Below, piece by piece: positions 20,800-33,700 of a DNA stretch of 64,000 nucleotides. Under the pieces are notes generated by a model. It worked only from the letters and a program-made list of their open reading frames with translations. It did no database searches and was not told where the DNA came from. The stretch comes from Aporrectodea caliginosa (taxonomy: Eukaryota > Annelida > Clitellata > Crassiclitellata > Lumbricidae), in assembly GCA_020284085.1 (NCBI GenBank), contig JACEVL010006447.1, positions 1,763,745-1,827,744 of the forward strand, given 5' to 3'. The translations under genes and the position numbers were made by a program. Numbering within the stretch: the stretch's first letter is position 1; every line of letters starts with the position of its first letter.

Positions 20800-23320
20800 A
20801 TGAAATAGAAAATATATACAAGTTATATTAGAACAAAAATAATATGAAGTAGTTTATAGTGAAGTGTATTCTGTAAACTTTCTTTCACCACATTCAGAGT
20901 CTAAAACTTAACTATTTTGTGTTTATGAATTCCATTTGGCTGTTTTATTAATGCATTTGATTGTGTAAACATGCTGCTATTACATTACTAACACTGTAAG
21001 CCATGGAGCAGTCACTGAAGCCATCTTCTTCAGCTACCGGATAGTTAGTATGTTGGCATAATGTCATACATTTTTGAATCCACATTAGTTTGAAACAGAA
21101 CTAAGTAGACAGATCAATCCGTGATTGTAATATATTACTGCTACCATGCCCGTGTCTCATGCACAAGGCATCAACCTATGGCACACCAAAACCAAGCCAT
21201 AATCAGGTCAATAACCAGATCAGTCCATAACAGTGCAATTTTATTTAAGACTAGGAACTGCGAATGTATGACAATGTGCTGCGACTGTAAGATTACGACA
21301 TATCTGGAGTTCTCCAAGCATATCAATTGAATTTTTTGGATATGTTTGGAAGGCTAGTATATCACAATTGGAAGTGGGTGTGTTGTATAAATTCTGTGGG
21401 GCCATCATATAATGCACAGGACATTAGTTGATGATCACTAACTGCAGTAGGTTGGAAATGATCATGGAAAAGAAGTCATGGCAATTGAATTAAATGGTTT
21501 GGAGTGGATGAAGCTCACTGAAGTGTGTGAAGGAAACGTGATGCATTGTGCTACTGTATAAAAACCTATTCCCATTGTGCTGTTTAAAGCTTACTGTAAT
21601 TCAAGACTTGACTGCTATGTTTATGCATTAGAATTCTGTACTTCCTGTCTTGTACTAATAATGTAGTCACATCAACTGGATGTTGATTATGTTTGCACAT
21701 GGTAGACTTGTTAACCCATGCACGCATGACGTGCGGTTCTGGCGGCATGTCTCCCATTGACTGCATGTTAACAGTGGTGCACTGTACATGGATGTGTGTG
21801 TGTGTATACGCTGTGTGTCATACATCGAGTCATTGTAAATTTCTGTATTTATGTCATGATACATGTAAACTATGCTGCTGGATGTTTCACTGAAAGGTTA
21901 TTTATGAATTTGAAGGTAGGATCTTTGGTCTGTGATTATTTGGAAATGCTTTTGACTGCATTTTTTGTTGCCCCATGCTTTGAGGAAGGCTTATGCACAC
22001 ATTTTCTTCTCTGTACTTTTTTGTTAATGTTGGTTTTGTCATTGAAGCATTGCTTGGCTGTTTATAATTTAAATCTAACCACATGAATATGACTTGTAAA
22101 TCACATTCGTTTTTGGTAACTGGCAGGAGGACAAGACCCCTAAGCTGTGAATACCAAAGAGAGGACACACAGGTCTTGTTTGATCAGTGCATTCTTGTCA
22201 CTGCAGTTAGGTTTTACATGTCTGCAATATTTTATCCACCGAGGTTGACTGCCCACACAACAATACCAGCACATCTTGGCCTGCCATCATCCAGGGTTTA
22301 TATACTGTACAAAAGCAGGTTGCATGCTTAGTGTCATAGCTGTACATGGATGTGTGTGTGTTGAAACTTCTTTTGCACTTTAGCCAAAAGAAGTTTCAAC
22401 CTTGGGACCACGGTGCTATAGGAGTACTCAACCTTTCTTGGGTCATGCGACTTTGCTATGAAGGATAAATTGGCTTGACAGAAATTTTGCGATATGGTGC
22501 CATTACTGCAGGTCTTCTATGAGAGCATTTTATCCACCAATGTTTATAAAATCTGTGTAACAGTCTGCCCCATACATAATAGCTAATAATTGTATGTCTG
22601 ATTGAACTGGACATAGGTTACCAACTGTGACTTCATAATTAGGCACTAGATGGTCAAATTGGATTTGTGGAGTTCACAAAATATTTACTGGTAATTGGGA
22701 GTCAATGAAGCTGTTCAATGGGTTTGAATGGACTGCAATGTTTCTGATATATACAAATAAATGTACAAGGGTTATCCATATTGAATGAATGTCCAGTAGA
22801 GCTGGCCTGCACCTGCAGGGTGCTTAAATCTGAAGACAAGAGGACCCAATCACAGCCTGATAAATTATGAACAGAACCCAGAGGACCAATTAGAGTAATC
22901 TGCAGAGGGCCAGATTTTTAATTACACCACTGCCAAACCCACTAAAAAGGTTATAAAATTATAATAAACAAATGCAGTTTTAATTTCAATATATCAGTTT
23001 ATAAATGATTTTTTAAAGTATACATCAGTAATCATATATTACCAGTTTCTTTTATACATAAAATATACATACTGTATGTAATTATATGTATATTATTATA
23101 AAATAAAATACATAGTGTTAGTGTATAAAGCATATTAATACAACATGATCGACTTAATTTTATATTGTTTGACAGTCTAATGCTAAATAAAGTGTATAAA
23201 TAGCCCATGCACAACAAGACTGGTGATTGAGCAATGTTACAGCCATGTTTGTCAAGAAATATGAAAATCACAAGACTGCCTAAAAGACTATTGTTTAAAT
23301 TCCTTAAGACTGCAAACATT
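20800..23320. other. Intergenic, Rab9 to PPC gene
   Basis: AT-rich, with only short open frames, none with a recognisable domain. GTACATGGATGTGTGTGTG occurs twice (about 21785 and 22343). The one clear structure is the perfect foldback at 22361-22401. Confidence 0.5.
22361..22401. repeat. Perfect 16-bp foldback
   Basis: Arms GTTGAAACTTCTTTTG (22361-22376) and CAAAAGAAGTTTCAAC (22386-22401), loop CACTTTAGC. No mismatches. Confidence 0.9.
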
Positions 23321-24757
23321 TTAATTTGTTGATCTGTTCTTAACAACCAGTTCCGGAAATCCTGACTTTGGGTCAAACTCACGGACAAATTCCACATCAG
23401 TGCATTCACCAATGACGACCTCAGCTGTTGTAAATATAATCAGGTCACTTACAACATGACCTCCGACCATGCGACCTTCTTTGTCACTAAGTGCAATGTG
23501 AAGATGACCCTCATCTCCAGAGAGAGTGCCGACAAGCGAGACAATCTCAAATGGACCTTCAAGTTCTTTGATTGTCTGAGAAATTAATCAAAGCAAACAT
23601 TATTGTTTAGTCTCTATTGGACTTGCCAAATCTATATAGCAGATTTTGGTTTAAGCAGGATTAGCCCTTTGGCTACCAACCTGTGGTTTCAGATAGCATT
23701 TGTTCTGGCTGTGTGTATATAATACATCACGCATCACCACTGTATAAAACTTATTAGGAATGTGTTAGGTACTTAGGGCACTTCTGGGTTTTAGTTGGAC
23801 TGGAAGTTGTAGTTGTGGTTTATGCCAAGAAACAAAGGTAAAACAAGTCTACCAAAGCAGTTCACAGCAGATCAAGTACTTCTAGTTGTACTTCCACTTG
23901 ATTCTACAGCTTCACAGTACTCGGACCAAAATGCTGTAAGCAACTGGTGCATTACTTACTTACTTCCTTGCTACCCTTTGCGTAATACTGGTTACGGTAA
24001 ATAAATGGATATGCAGAGGATTGTACCATTGATTCCAAGTGAACATAAAATTGATATGCGCCCTTATGGAATTTGTTTAGACCACTATGAAATGTGTTCC
24101 ACTGGACCATACAGGAAGCGCTTGCTGAAGAAACAAATGACGTATGGTTGGCAGAGTATATGGTCCAAGTTGGTTGTTGGACTAAATGTCAGCCTGAACA
24201 ACAACTATTACACAAGTCTTGTTGTTTTATGATAAATTCTATATGTCTGGCAGTACTGCTGAACAAACACATATCAAAATTAATAGATTTAACACTATAT
24301 TTGCAAAAATAATGCTGGAAGTCAGAGTTAAGAAGTGGAAGATTCAGACTGGATGTGATAATTGACTTTGTAAGTCACTTTTATGCTTCCATCACCCTAG
24401 AAACTTCCTACTCCAATTGTTTTATTGCTACATTTGTAAGCATTTACAGGCACTTTGACCACCCAGCCTACAATCTGTCCTGTTAGTACTGTAGCTTATT
24501 TCTTTATGAAGCAATCACAGTGTAGCTCCAAAATGCAGGATACTGCACATTATTTTATGTAAACATGTTCTTACGTTGTTGGGTGTGGCTGGAGAGTGAG
24601 CAGCCAGTCGAAGTGTAGCTTTGGTTAAACTGCCACAACAGGTCATGATAAAAGCACCCTTGAGATTATAATCCTTAACATACGTCAGCAAAGAAGTGAA
24701 CAGCTCTTGGCCAGGTTCCAGCCTCAGTGGGTGAACGACAAGTTGGCTTCGAGACAT
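23321..24757 (-). CDS. PPC (DUF296) domain protein
   Basis: Two exons on the minus strand: 24757-24575 (61 codons, donor AAC|GTAAG) and 23575-23321 (acceptor TTAATTTCTCAG, stop TAA 23323-23321). The junction is phase 0; the protein is 145 aa. Start MSRSQLVVHPLRLEPGQEL was chosen by family layout; in-frame ATGs at 24769 and 24793 would add 4 or 12 residues. The PPC fold is evident: KGAFIMTCCGSLTKATLRLA, then FEIVSLVGTLSGDEGHLHIA, then the hallmark GGHVV and FTTAEVVIGE strand. Known: PPC domains form trimers; in plants they occur with AT-hooks as transcription regulators, while stand-alone PPC proteins in bacteria and animals have no settled function. The length matches stand-alone forms and no AT-hook is present. 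Exon 2 was found by direct translation. Confidence 0.9.
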
Positions 24758-24888
24758 TACTTCCAACATCAAATGCAAATATACTTTAGTCATTAAAATA
24801 CATATACTAGTATTTTTAACAGAATCACATGACGTAGGTACAGCCTGGGACTATTATTACTGACGGGATACGCAGCGGCAATATGTCA

Positions 24889-24898
24889 GCCAATCAGA
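24889..24898. promoter_or_regulatory. CCAAT box upstream of the PPC gene
   Basis: GCCAATCAGA about 135 bp upstream of the PPC ATG (inverse ATTGGC on its coding strand). Placement suits an NF-Y site; function is inferred. Confidence 0.3.
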
Positions 24899-25344
24899 GA
24901 TCGTCTTTTATGAAACATCGCGGGCGATCTATGTGACCGTCTATTTTTATATTACACTGTCATCCGGGCACTCAGCAGGATAAATACTCTCGACGGAGCA
25001 AACGCAAACAAAGCCAAATAAATCATTCTCGACGTTGTTTTAGTAATTTACAAGATACATACGTTGCAAATATTTTTATTGAATTAAGTCGCTTTCGTTT
25101 CGTAACGACAATCGTCCAGAAAAGAAACGGGACTAAAATTGATCTGACCTGCAAAGGTCCCGGATGTAAAATCAGAGTCACAGACATAATCTAGGGCAAT
25201 GACCCAATTTTCGTCCGTTTCGAATCCCTTCAGTAATAATAATCCCAGGTACAGCCATACCTGATAATTGTATCATAAACTCAAGATTTTTGTACCATCC
25301 AAAGAAAGCTATCCCGTAAGCTCAGTTAGGCAATAATTCGTTTC

Positions 25345-25445
25345 ATCAATCCAGCTCCTATTTTAGGAGGAAATATTTTTCATCAATTTTTCGCCTGAGT
25401 AGGTCTCTTGAAGAGACGCTCAAGAACCCTGCGGCGAATTCATAT
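25345..25445. repeat. Interspersed repeat, inverted relative of 29290-29500
   Basis: Contains TCAATCCAGCTCCTATTTTA and, after it, GAGACGCTCAAGAACCCT; both occur in inverse order and orientation at about 29300-29440. These two units flank the satellite block at 25.7-29.1 kb. 24900-25340 shows nothing recognisable. Confidence 0.5.
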
Positions 25446-25679
25446 TCGTATTGAAATTCATATTCGATGTTGTTGATTTGAGTATTAACGAAGACATAGA
25501 AGTTGGATTAAGCAAGTAAGTAAGTATTGATGTAACTTATGCACAGAACCCGAACTTAATAAAAAAAAACATTATACAGATACATGCAAGTATTCGCATA
25601 TTCTACGAAAAACTACTTATGAATAACATTCCGATATATTACTGATGAATAACATTCCGAGATATAGGGGCCTATATTT

Positions 25680-26200
25680 ACACAATAATACGCCCGATTA
25701 GCTATGAGAACATTCAGTTAGCACTCTATACACGCCGGATTATCCATCAGAAGGTTCAGTTAGGACTCTATACACACCTTAGGCTATTAGCCAGCCGCAG
25801 ATTCATTTAGGACTCTAACTATTCATTAGTAGATTCGTATAGACCTCTCTCTAGGCCATAAGCAAATTCAGACAGGCCCATGTACATACATACATATACA
25901 TAATATTCTCGTCGGATTAGCCATCTGCAAATTCCCTTAGGACTATATTTAGGCCAGAATGGCCAGCGGCAGATTCAGTTTGGTCTATATAAACGCAGAA
26001 TGGCCAGCGGCAGATTCAGTTTGGTCTATACATACCCAGAATGTCCAGCGGCAGATTCAGTTCGGTCTACATACCCAGAATGGCCAGCGGCAGATTCAGA
26101 TTGGTCTATATAAACGCAGAATGGCCAGCGGCAGATTCAGTTTGATCTATACATACCCAGAATGTCCAGCGGCAGATTCAGTTCGGTCTATACATACTAT
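25680..26200 (+). repeat. 41-bp satellite, forward-oriented half
   Basis: Monomer about 38-41 bp: AGAATGGCCAGCGGCAGATT plus CAGTTTGGTCTATATAAACG. Units from about 25955 on are near-identical; units 25680-25950 are increasingly degenerate. Confidence 0.9.
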
Positions 26201-26202
26201 AC

Positions 26203-26415
26203 TGAATCTGCCGCTGGCCATTCTGCGTTTATATAGACCAATCTGAATCTGCCGCTGGCCATTATGCGTATATATAGACCAATATGAATCTGCCGCTGGC
26301 TATTCTGCGTTTATATATAGACCAATCTGAATCTGCCGCTGGCCATTCTGCGTTTATATAGACCAATCTGAATCTGCCGCTGGACATTCTGCGTTTATAT
26401 AGACCAATCTGAATC
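26203..26415 (-). repeat. 41-bp satellite, reversed half
   Basis: Same monomer in reverse orientation (ACTGAATCTGCCGCTGGCCA and on), meeting the forward half at about 26200 to form a long imperfect palindrome. Interrupted at its end by the hAT element and resumed at 27772. Confidence 0.9.
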
Positions 26416-27771
26416 CAGTGTGATTAAAGTTTTTGATTTATTTCAGTTTCAGTTTCAGTTCCAGTTAACTGGAATAGCCTCATTCCAGTTTCGATTACAG
26501 TTTTTCGGATTGATTTCAGTTTCTATTTCAGTTAAAGTTTTCACTGAATTTCTATTTTAGTTTCAGTTTTCAGCCAATTTCTATTTCAGTTTTTGACGTT
26601 GTTAAGCAAACTTACGAGCCAATGCGTGATATGAACATGTTCACACATGTAACTTCTTATTGAAAAACTGCTAAATGTATTCATAATTTTATACGACACA
26701 GAACCTTTCATCACAAAGTAAGATAGCCTCAGCTACTGAATACTCAGTAATGAAATAGATTAACAAATATTACAAGCTACCAAGGCTGGGTTAGTGGCAA
26801 TAACCGGTTATTGCCAGTTGTTGCCCGTTTTTACCAAAGTAAAGATAAGGCAAATGAAAATCATATTTCACTGCACAGACTGCGTAGTACTAATAAATGT
26901 TTCTTGTGAGAAATTAAAACTACTCAGTAAATCTATATTACCCCATAGCATAAATGCAGTTAAAGTCAACTATGTGAGATTAAGAAACAAATTTGACCTA
27001 CGGTTCAACTAGGCTACTCCAGAATAAACTGCCATTTGCACTGCACTAGTAATGTTCAGTTTTGCCTTTTCTATGTGTAAGCTTATAGCCTATACCTGGA
27101 AGTATATAATTTATTAGTAGTGTATAGAAGCCAATGGTAGGGTTAAATTTCTAATTCATAATTACACCAATCGATATTGACTGTACTTATGTAAAACTTG
27201 TAAATGACTTTTTATTAGAAAGAAAGTATAAGGTTATTTAAATCAGGTGTGCTCTCTAATTTTCTATGATTAATGAATACTCATAGCGAAATATTTTGAT
27301 ATATTTAAACAGTCTAAACTATAACAGAAATTGTTCATTACTCAAAACAATTTCAAAAACAAACATTCGGTAACTTCCGTCCAATCGATGAAACCGCTGA
27401 TTTGTATTATATTAGAAATCACTGGATAAAACAAACATAGACGTTATATAAATGAAACCACCATCGAGGATGGCAAGAAAAGACATTGATATATGAATAT
27501 TTATAGATATACATATTGATAAGTAATATTGCGCATTGATCTAAATAAAGTACCTTGTAAATTGGCAAATTAATGCATCTAACTATCAATTTCAGTTTTT
27601 GAATTTCAGTTTTTGAATTTCAGTTTCTATTAAAGTTTTGGCCATTCCAGTTTCTATTTAGTTTCAGTTTCTTGGCCATTTCCGTTTCAGTTTCAGTTCC
27701 AGTTAACTGAAATCAAATAAATCAGTTAACTGACATTTCAGTTTCAGTTTCAGTTAACTTGAATCACACTG
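26416..27771. mobile_element. hAT-type non-autonomous element, 1356 bp, inside the satellite
   Basis: Perfect target duplication TCTGAATC (26408-26415, 27772-27779), itself part of the satellite monomer. Inverted ends CAGTGTGATTAAAGTT and CAGTGTGATTCAAGTT. Both ends carry sub-terminal arrays of CAGTTTC and CAGTTAACTG. No transposase frame in the AT-rich core. Confidence 0.85.
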
Positions 27772-27940
27772 TCTGAATCTGCCGCAGGCCATTCTGCGTT
27801 TATATAGACCAATCTGAATCTGCCGCTGGCCATTTAGCATGTATATAGACCAATCTGAATCTGCCGCTGGCCATTCTGCGTTTATATAGACCAATCTGAA
27901 TCTGCCGCTGGCCATTCTGCGTATACATAGAGCAATCTGA
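27772..27940 (-). repeat. 41-bp satellite, reversed half continued
   Basis: Four further reversed monomers directly after the hAT element. They continue the array at 26203-26415 in register. Confidence 0.88.
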
Positions 27941-28062
27941 CGCGAAATGAAGAGAAGAAGAATTGAAAGAGAATGGAACGAGATAGAGGGGAGATCAGGA
28001 AAGGAAAGTAAGGGAGAAAGAAAGACGTAAGAAGAGAAGAGACGAGAAGATAAAAGGAAAGG

Positions 28063-28324
<262 letters not shown>

Positions 28325-28375
28325 TTAACTGTAACTATAACTGAAAAACCATAACTGAAATAACACTGTTCTAGG

Positions 28376-29057
28376 GCCCCATTATACCAAGGCATGCGAC
28401 AGCGTTGAACCGCTGGACAGTAACCGAAATCTTTTGAAACAGGAAGAAGGTTTCTTGTGGATCTTCCGTTGTTCTGCTCAGCCGTCTGCCTGAGGTCCTT
28501 GATGCAAGCCAGGCCCTCCTGGTCCAAAGGTCCCATCGTTTCTATCGCGATTGGAGTAAAAAGGTATCTTGTTTGAAGCTCCTCGTATTTGTTCTTCTTC
28601 CTAGTCGCGGCTATTTCCGCCGCTCCTCCCGCCGCTACAGCTGTCTCAACCAAGTACGACGGCGCAAACGTGTCTACGATTGTGACATCCCAAATCAGAG
28701 AACGGCCGTTGTTCCATGGAATCAGGGTTTGGCCATCTGGTCTTTTCCCATCCAGTCGGGCAAGGCCAGCCGGTTCCCTGATCGACGGTGTACCTGCCCT
28801 GATGAGGCTGCGTAGCACGATTTCATTGATTGAAGAGTGTCTGGCTTGTCTGCCGAAACCCAACTTGCAAGCCATACCGTGCGATCCTCTGGCTGAAACC
28901 ATTGTACCACATGCACATGTGTGTGGGACACAGATGACCGCCCCCAATCTCAAGCCCACCGCTACCCAGGCTACCCTCATATCTTCGTCATTGAGTCTTA
29001 AGCCTTGAGATGCTAGAGGTAGGGCGAATAGCCAGTCCGAGGCGTGTGGAGCCTGTA
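28376..29057 (-). mobile_element. C-terminal fragment of an RLE-type non-LTR retrotransposon
   Basis: Open for over 220 codons on the minus strand. Seen: RT-distal region (SDWLFALPLASQGLRL), a CCHC cluster (CACGTMVSARGSHGMACK), then a restriction-like endonuclease pattern: GLARLDGKRPDG, SLIWDVTIVDT and KKNKYEEL, i.e. RPD...D...K-Y. Known: R2/NeSL/Hero-like elements end in such a CCHC plus PD-(D/E)XK nuclease. Bounded by (ATT)n on the upstream side and by a CAGTGTTATTTCAG terminus at 28368 on the other. No intact RT is present. Confidence 0.7.
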
Positions 29058-29060
29058 TAG

Positions 29061-29139
<79 letters not shown>

Positions 29140-29140
29140 T
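29058..29140. repeat. (ATT)n microsatellite
   Basis: Uninterrupted ATT units abutting the LINE fragment. Confidence 0.95.
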
Positions 29141-29250
29141 TAACCCTTTCCTATAAGATAATTACATACTTATACAGAAGTATATAATTATATCATGTTA
29201 TAATTATATAACGGCACAATAATTTATTCTATCGCTAGATGGCCTTATAG

Positions 29251-29299
29251 TCGCGAACATAGACATCATACATCTAACATATGATGTCTATGGTCGCGA
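29251..29299. repeat. Near-perfect 20-bp foldback
   Basis: Arms TCGCGAACATAGACATCATA and TATGATGTCTATGGTCGCGA, 19 of 20 pairs, loop CATCTAACA. Confidence 0.85.
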
Positions 29300-29394
29300 A
29301 TCTGAATTTCAATTTGCCGTAGGGTTCTTGCGCGTCTTCAAGAGAGGTGCTATATAAATTCTCTGAATGAATGAATACAACAGTATATTTAATA

Positions 29395-30345
29395 AAGAAT
29401 TATCTTTTATCAATCCAGTTTCTATTTAAGCAAGATTCTTTTCATCTATCCCACTTCTATTTAAGCAAAAATTATTTTCATCAATCCGACATCTATTTAT
29501 CAAGAACTACACGCTTACAAGTTACAGAACAATTAATCAAAGAATTGCAAAATTCGACAAGTTATTCCAAGCTTTTGCACACCACTAAGCGCAAGGCACC
29601 AACTTATTCATCCCGACACACGTGCGAAGTGGGAACTCTAGTTCTGAATAAAGACCGATTAAATCAAACCCGAAGCAGCCAAAACACTCATTTCAGTTTC
29701 AGCCAACTCAGCATGGCCATTGGCCATACGTACCTATAGAGCAATCAACAGCTTCGTCTGCTTTCAGAAGAGGCTTGGTTTAATCTGTATTACTCCCAGG
29801 TTTAATATAGCCTAAAGTCCCTAAACACCTATCGTTACGATATGGAAACTCAATAGCCTCATGTGCGCGATGGTTATTCAGATCGACTTTGAACTGTTGC
29901 TTTGAACTTGCGTAAATGTGCATCAGCAGCCACCTAGTGTCCAAAGCGTAACCCATGTTAGCGTTACTTAGCTTAAATGCTAAGCCTGGCACGAGCGCTG
30001 CGGTGTCGCATCAAATGCATTGTCCCAACGACCAGTCCTGCATTGTCCAAACAAACTCTTGTGAAGAACAACATCCAGTTATCAGAATTATTAACAGATC
30101 TAATCTAAGAGCTTCTATAACGCCATTGATAATAGTCAAGGCATCTAAGTAAAGTGTATTTTAGAGTATTTAATTATTTCATTGATTATCATGATAACTG
30201 TCGTCAATCCAGCTTCTATTTAAGCAAGAATTATTTCTTCTTCAATCCATCTTCTATTTATGCAAGAATTGTTTTCATCAATCCAACTTCTACTGAAGAA
30301 AGAGTTATTGTCATCAATCCAACTTCTATTTAAAATAACCCTATA
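29395..30345. repeat. Dispersed 35-bp minisatellite units
   Basis: Units TCAATCCAACTTCTATTTAA plus GCAAGAATTATTTTCA occur at 29410-29505 and again at 30205-30340; relatives are at 25345 and 46705-46800. Between them (29510-30200) I see no gene. Confidence 0.6.
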
Positions 30346-30724
30346 TAAAATAATTTAGAGCGCAAAACGATAAATTACCCCGATTAGTTTTTTGCTGTAC
30401 TCACCTTGGATCGGCGAAATTGCGGACGGCGGTGCTTTGAACCTTGGAACCTCTGAGGGTTATTGCGTCATCTGCAATGTATTCTAGGTATAATTATTAT
30501 GCTATGGTCGAACTTTAAATCTGTAGTGACATCTATCACTGTTTTGTTTTGATTATTCAAAACTGAGAAGATTATCAAATATAACTTTTTTTAATAAAAC
30601 AAAGTAGACTTTTCACAAATCATTGACGACGGAATTTAATTTAGCTGATGATTGTGGTCTGAAATGCCTTTCCAGTTCTAATAAATCTAGCGAATGTTGC
30701 ATCGCCTTACTATTTAAAAACGTT

Positions 30725-33700
30725 ATGGGTCCAAAGGCAAGAAAAAAGCACAATAAACCAGATCATCGAAGAAATCAGCAAAAAGCTGGACAGCAGTTTA
30801 ACAGTGATTTCGATGACGACACACTGCCAACATACCAGTCTGCTAATGCTGAAACTTTTCTTCCTACAAAGTCTGCTGGCAAGTTAAAAGACCAGCCTGA
30901 TGACCAGAAGCAGTTGCTTGATATGACGCTGCGTGGTTTAGCAAGTAAGACAACCACTGATGAACCTGGTGCCACTAGTTGCCAGAGCCAGGAACTAGGT
31001 GGCAAGGTAATTAGAGCTGAGGAAGAAGAGTTACGTTCAGATGCTGCTGTCAGTGGCGGTTACAGTGCAAGTGACAGACTGATGCTACAAATCGATTCAC
31101 TATTACGAGATTCTGAATTCATTGCTCCATATCAGTCTAAACTTGATATTGTTGAGTTTGAGCTAAAACACACGGACGACAATGTTCCAGAACCTAATTT
31201 GACGTTAGAAACAGAACCATACGCTCCAGAAATGTCAACCACTGATGCTGGCAATGTTGCAAAGTCTGATAATGTTACAGAGCCATACAGTGGTGCCAGT
31301 CACAAAGTCTGTCAAAGTCAAGATGCTGAAAAGCTGTGTGAAGTTAAACCTTTGAGTAATTTAGCTACAGCTGATTTTTTCTTGGCAGACAAAGAAAATC
31401 ATGGGGATTTTCTCAAATTGCTACGTCTTCTGAATGGTGGGTAAAATTTTACTTTCACTAATTTTACTTTCTATTCTGCAAGACAGTGATTTTCTTTGAT
31501 ACTGGTAAGTATCTTGATAAAGTCAGGGCCTGCAATTCTTCAAGATTCAATTGCTTCTTGAATGAGGATTGATGAATTGATTCCGTTTAGACCAGTTCAT
31601 ACATTTCTAATCAACCAATTGGTTGTGTGCACGCTTATAAGTAAGTATTAAGTAGGTGGTCATATGGTGACCCATGGTGCAAGGGTTTTTGATGAAAAAT
31701 TCTGTAAGAATCAAGACTATAGTTTTGAGTTTAATGTCTTTACTATTCTTGAAAAGCAGTGACTTTTAAATAATTTCAGGAATATGCTGTAAGAGTGAAT
31801 TCCAGCATCATTTGTGCTTGAACTTGGGACAGCAAAATGATGATGGCCCACAAAATGTCCAAAATGGACTTAATGTTCATGATGAAAAATATGACACTTC
31901 GTCAGTACCGACCGACATTGACAATTTGGAAGACTCCATCCAAGAAACAAATGAAGAAGAAATCAAAAAGTTATTGCTGTCTATCTCAGAGGTGCTAGAG
32001 AAAAACCAGTTCTCGTCTGCTGTGGAATTGACAAAATTCCTAGAAGTTGTTGAGGTACATTTAATTTTTATAAATTATGTTGATAATTATCAGTATTCAC
32101 AAGAAATTTATTAGTTGATCATGTATTGCTGCAAAGGTCTTCAGGCAGCTTTGTACACTTGAAGACTTATATATATTATGTACCGGTAGTCCGGTACTGG
32201 TATTCTAGGCTATGAGTACTGGAATTATGTATGTTTCATGTAATGCATGAAATAATTCTCAGTGTGTTTTCTTGTTAAAACCTGTAACTAGGAAATGAAA
32301 GTGGTGATAGATCAGTGGTGTCACATTCAGAACAAAACCAAAACTGCATCTAGCGGAGACAATGAAGATCAAACTGCTTTGGATTCAGCCAGTGGTGGTT
32401 CCAAGAGTGTCAATGATGCCCTTGCTGTCCTGAAAACCAGGTATGTCCACATTTAACATTTTAAGGTCCACTAAACTATTTCCCTGATGTTTATTTGTTT
32501 CCCTTCCAATTAAATAAATTAAAAAATGATGATATATTGTGGTCTCATTAAATTAAATGACAATGTTGGAATTTAGTAGAAGTCGGTGGTGACCATGTTG
32601 GTTTTTGTGGGTGCATCTTCTTCAATCTCATTTGTGGAATTTGCTGTATAATGCCCCTCCTGTTTTGATGTCTGCTGTGTTCGAGCGTGCATTCGGGATT
32701 CATTTCTGAGTTGGGTTTTGTGCAATTTAGACAATATTAGAACGCATATTACCAAACCCAACTGCCATTTTGAATTGATCAACCTATAATGGTTGACTGA
32801 CTCCTGGTTGGACGATGTCGAACTCGTGTGCCGCCAGCGACTGGGAAACCTTAGATTCGGTGAAGGAATGGCAAGCCATGGTCTTTAAAGTGATGTAGAC
32901 CAGCGCTTCCAAAACTTTTCAGTGTCACAGACCGGCAGGAATTTTCCCACTGCAGGAGTACCGATGCCCAATTTATTATTTCTCTTTTCAGTCAGAACAA
33001 ATCTTTTTAATTTATATGAAAAATATGGTGGAATAATTTCTTGATTCGGAGACAATTTGACCAGTTTCTTGACTCGCTTTGCGGATCGGCTGAGGGCTTG
33101 CGGACCGGCACCGGTCCGTGGCCAATACTTTGGGAAGCACTGATGCAGGTTATGCGACTTATGGTCGGCTACTGATGAATGCCTGTTGTACAGACCTGGT
33201 GACCTGAGGGATATGAAGTTGCTATCAGCCAAAGGAAATGTCAGTCAGAGGGTCAATGAAATGTATGCTGTGAATAGCCTCTCTTTAGCTCTTTGATTCA
33301 CCTCCTACAAGCAGTGGTGTAGTGGGGGGGAACGTGGGGGAACGCCGTTCCCCCACTCACACTATGCTAAATTCTTGCAAGATGGCAGCTTACTTCAATA
33401 TGATTCACCTCCTACAAGTAGTTGAAAACTGTTCTCTTTGCTTGGGCTAGGAGCACCTCTGAGTAGGTGTTGAGAGAGGCACTATATACATGCTCTGATG
33501 ATACATAAAGAGATATAACATTTGGAAGGTATGCTGGAGTTGAGATAGTCTACAAATTTTCTCTGTTTCCTAATGTAAACCTAAAATGGCATTTTATAAC
33601 TTAGAAACTTGATCTTTGCCTTTTGTGTATCATGCAAATTCTAAAGTTTGCTTTTTGGACAATATTTCAGGCCAAGCCAAATCTTGACACAACTCTTCGA

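Noticed and set aside
25955..26415. Regularly spaced repeats resembling a CRISPR array
   Set aside because: Whole monomers repeat, including the 'spacers', orientation reverses, and the genome is eukaryotic.
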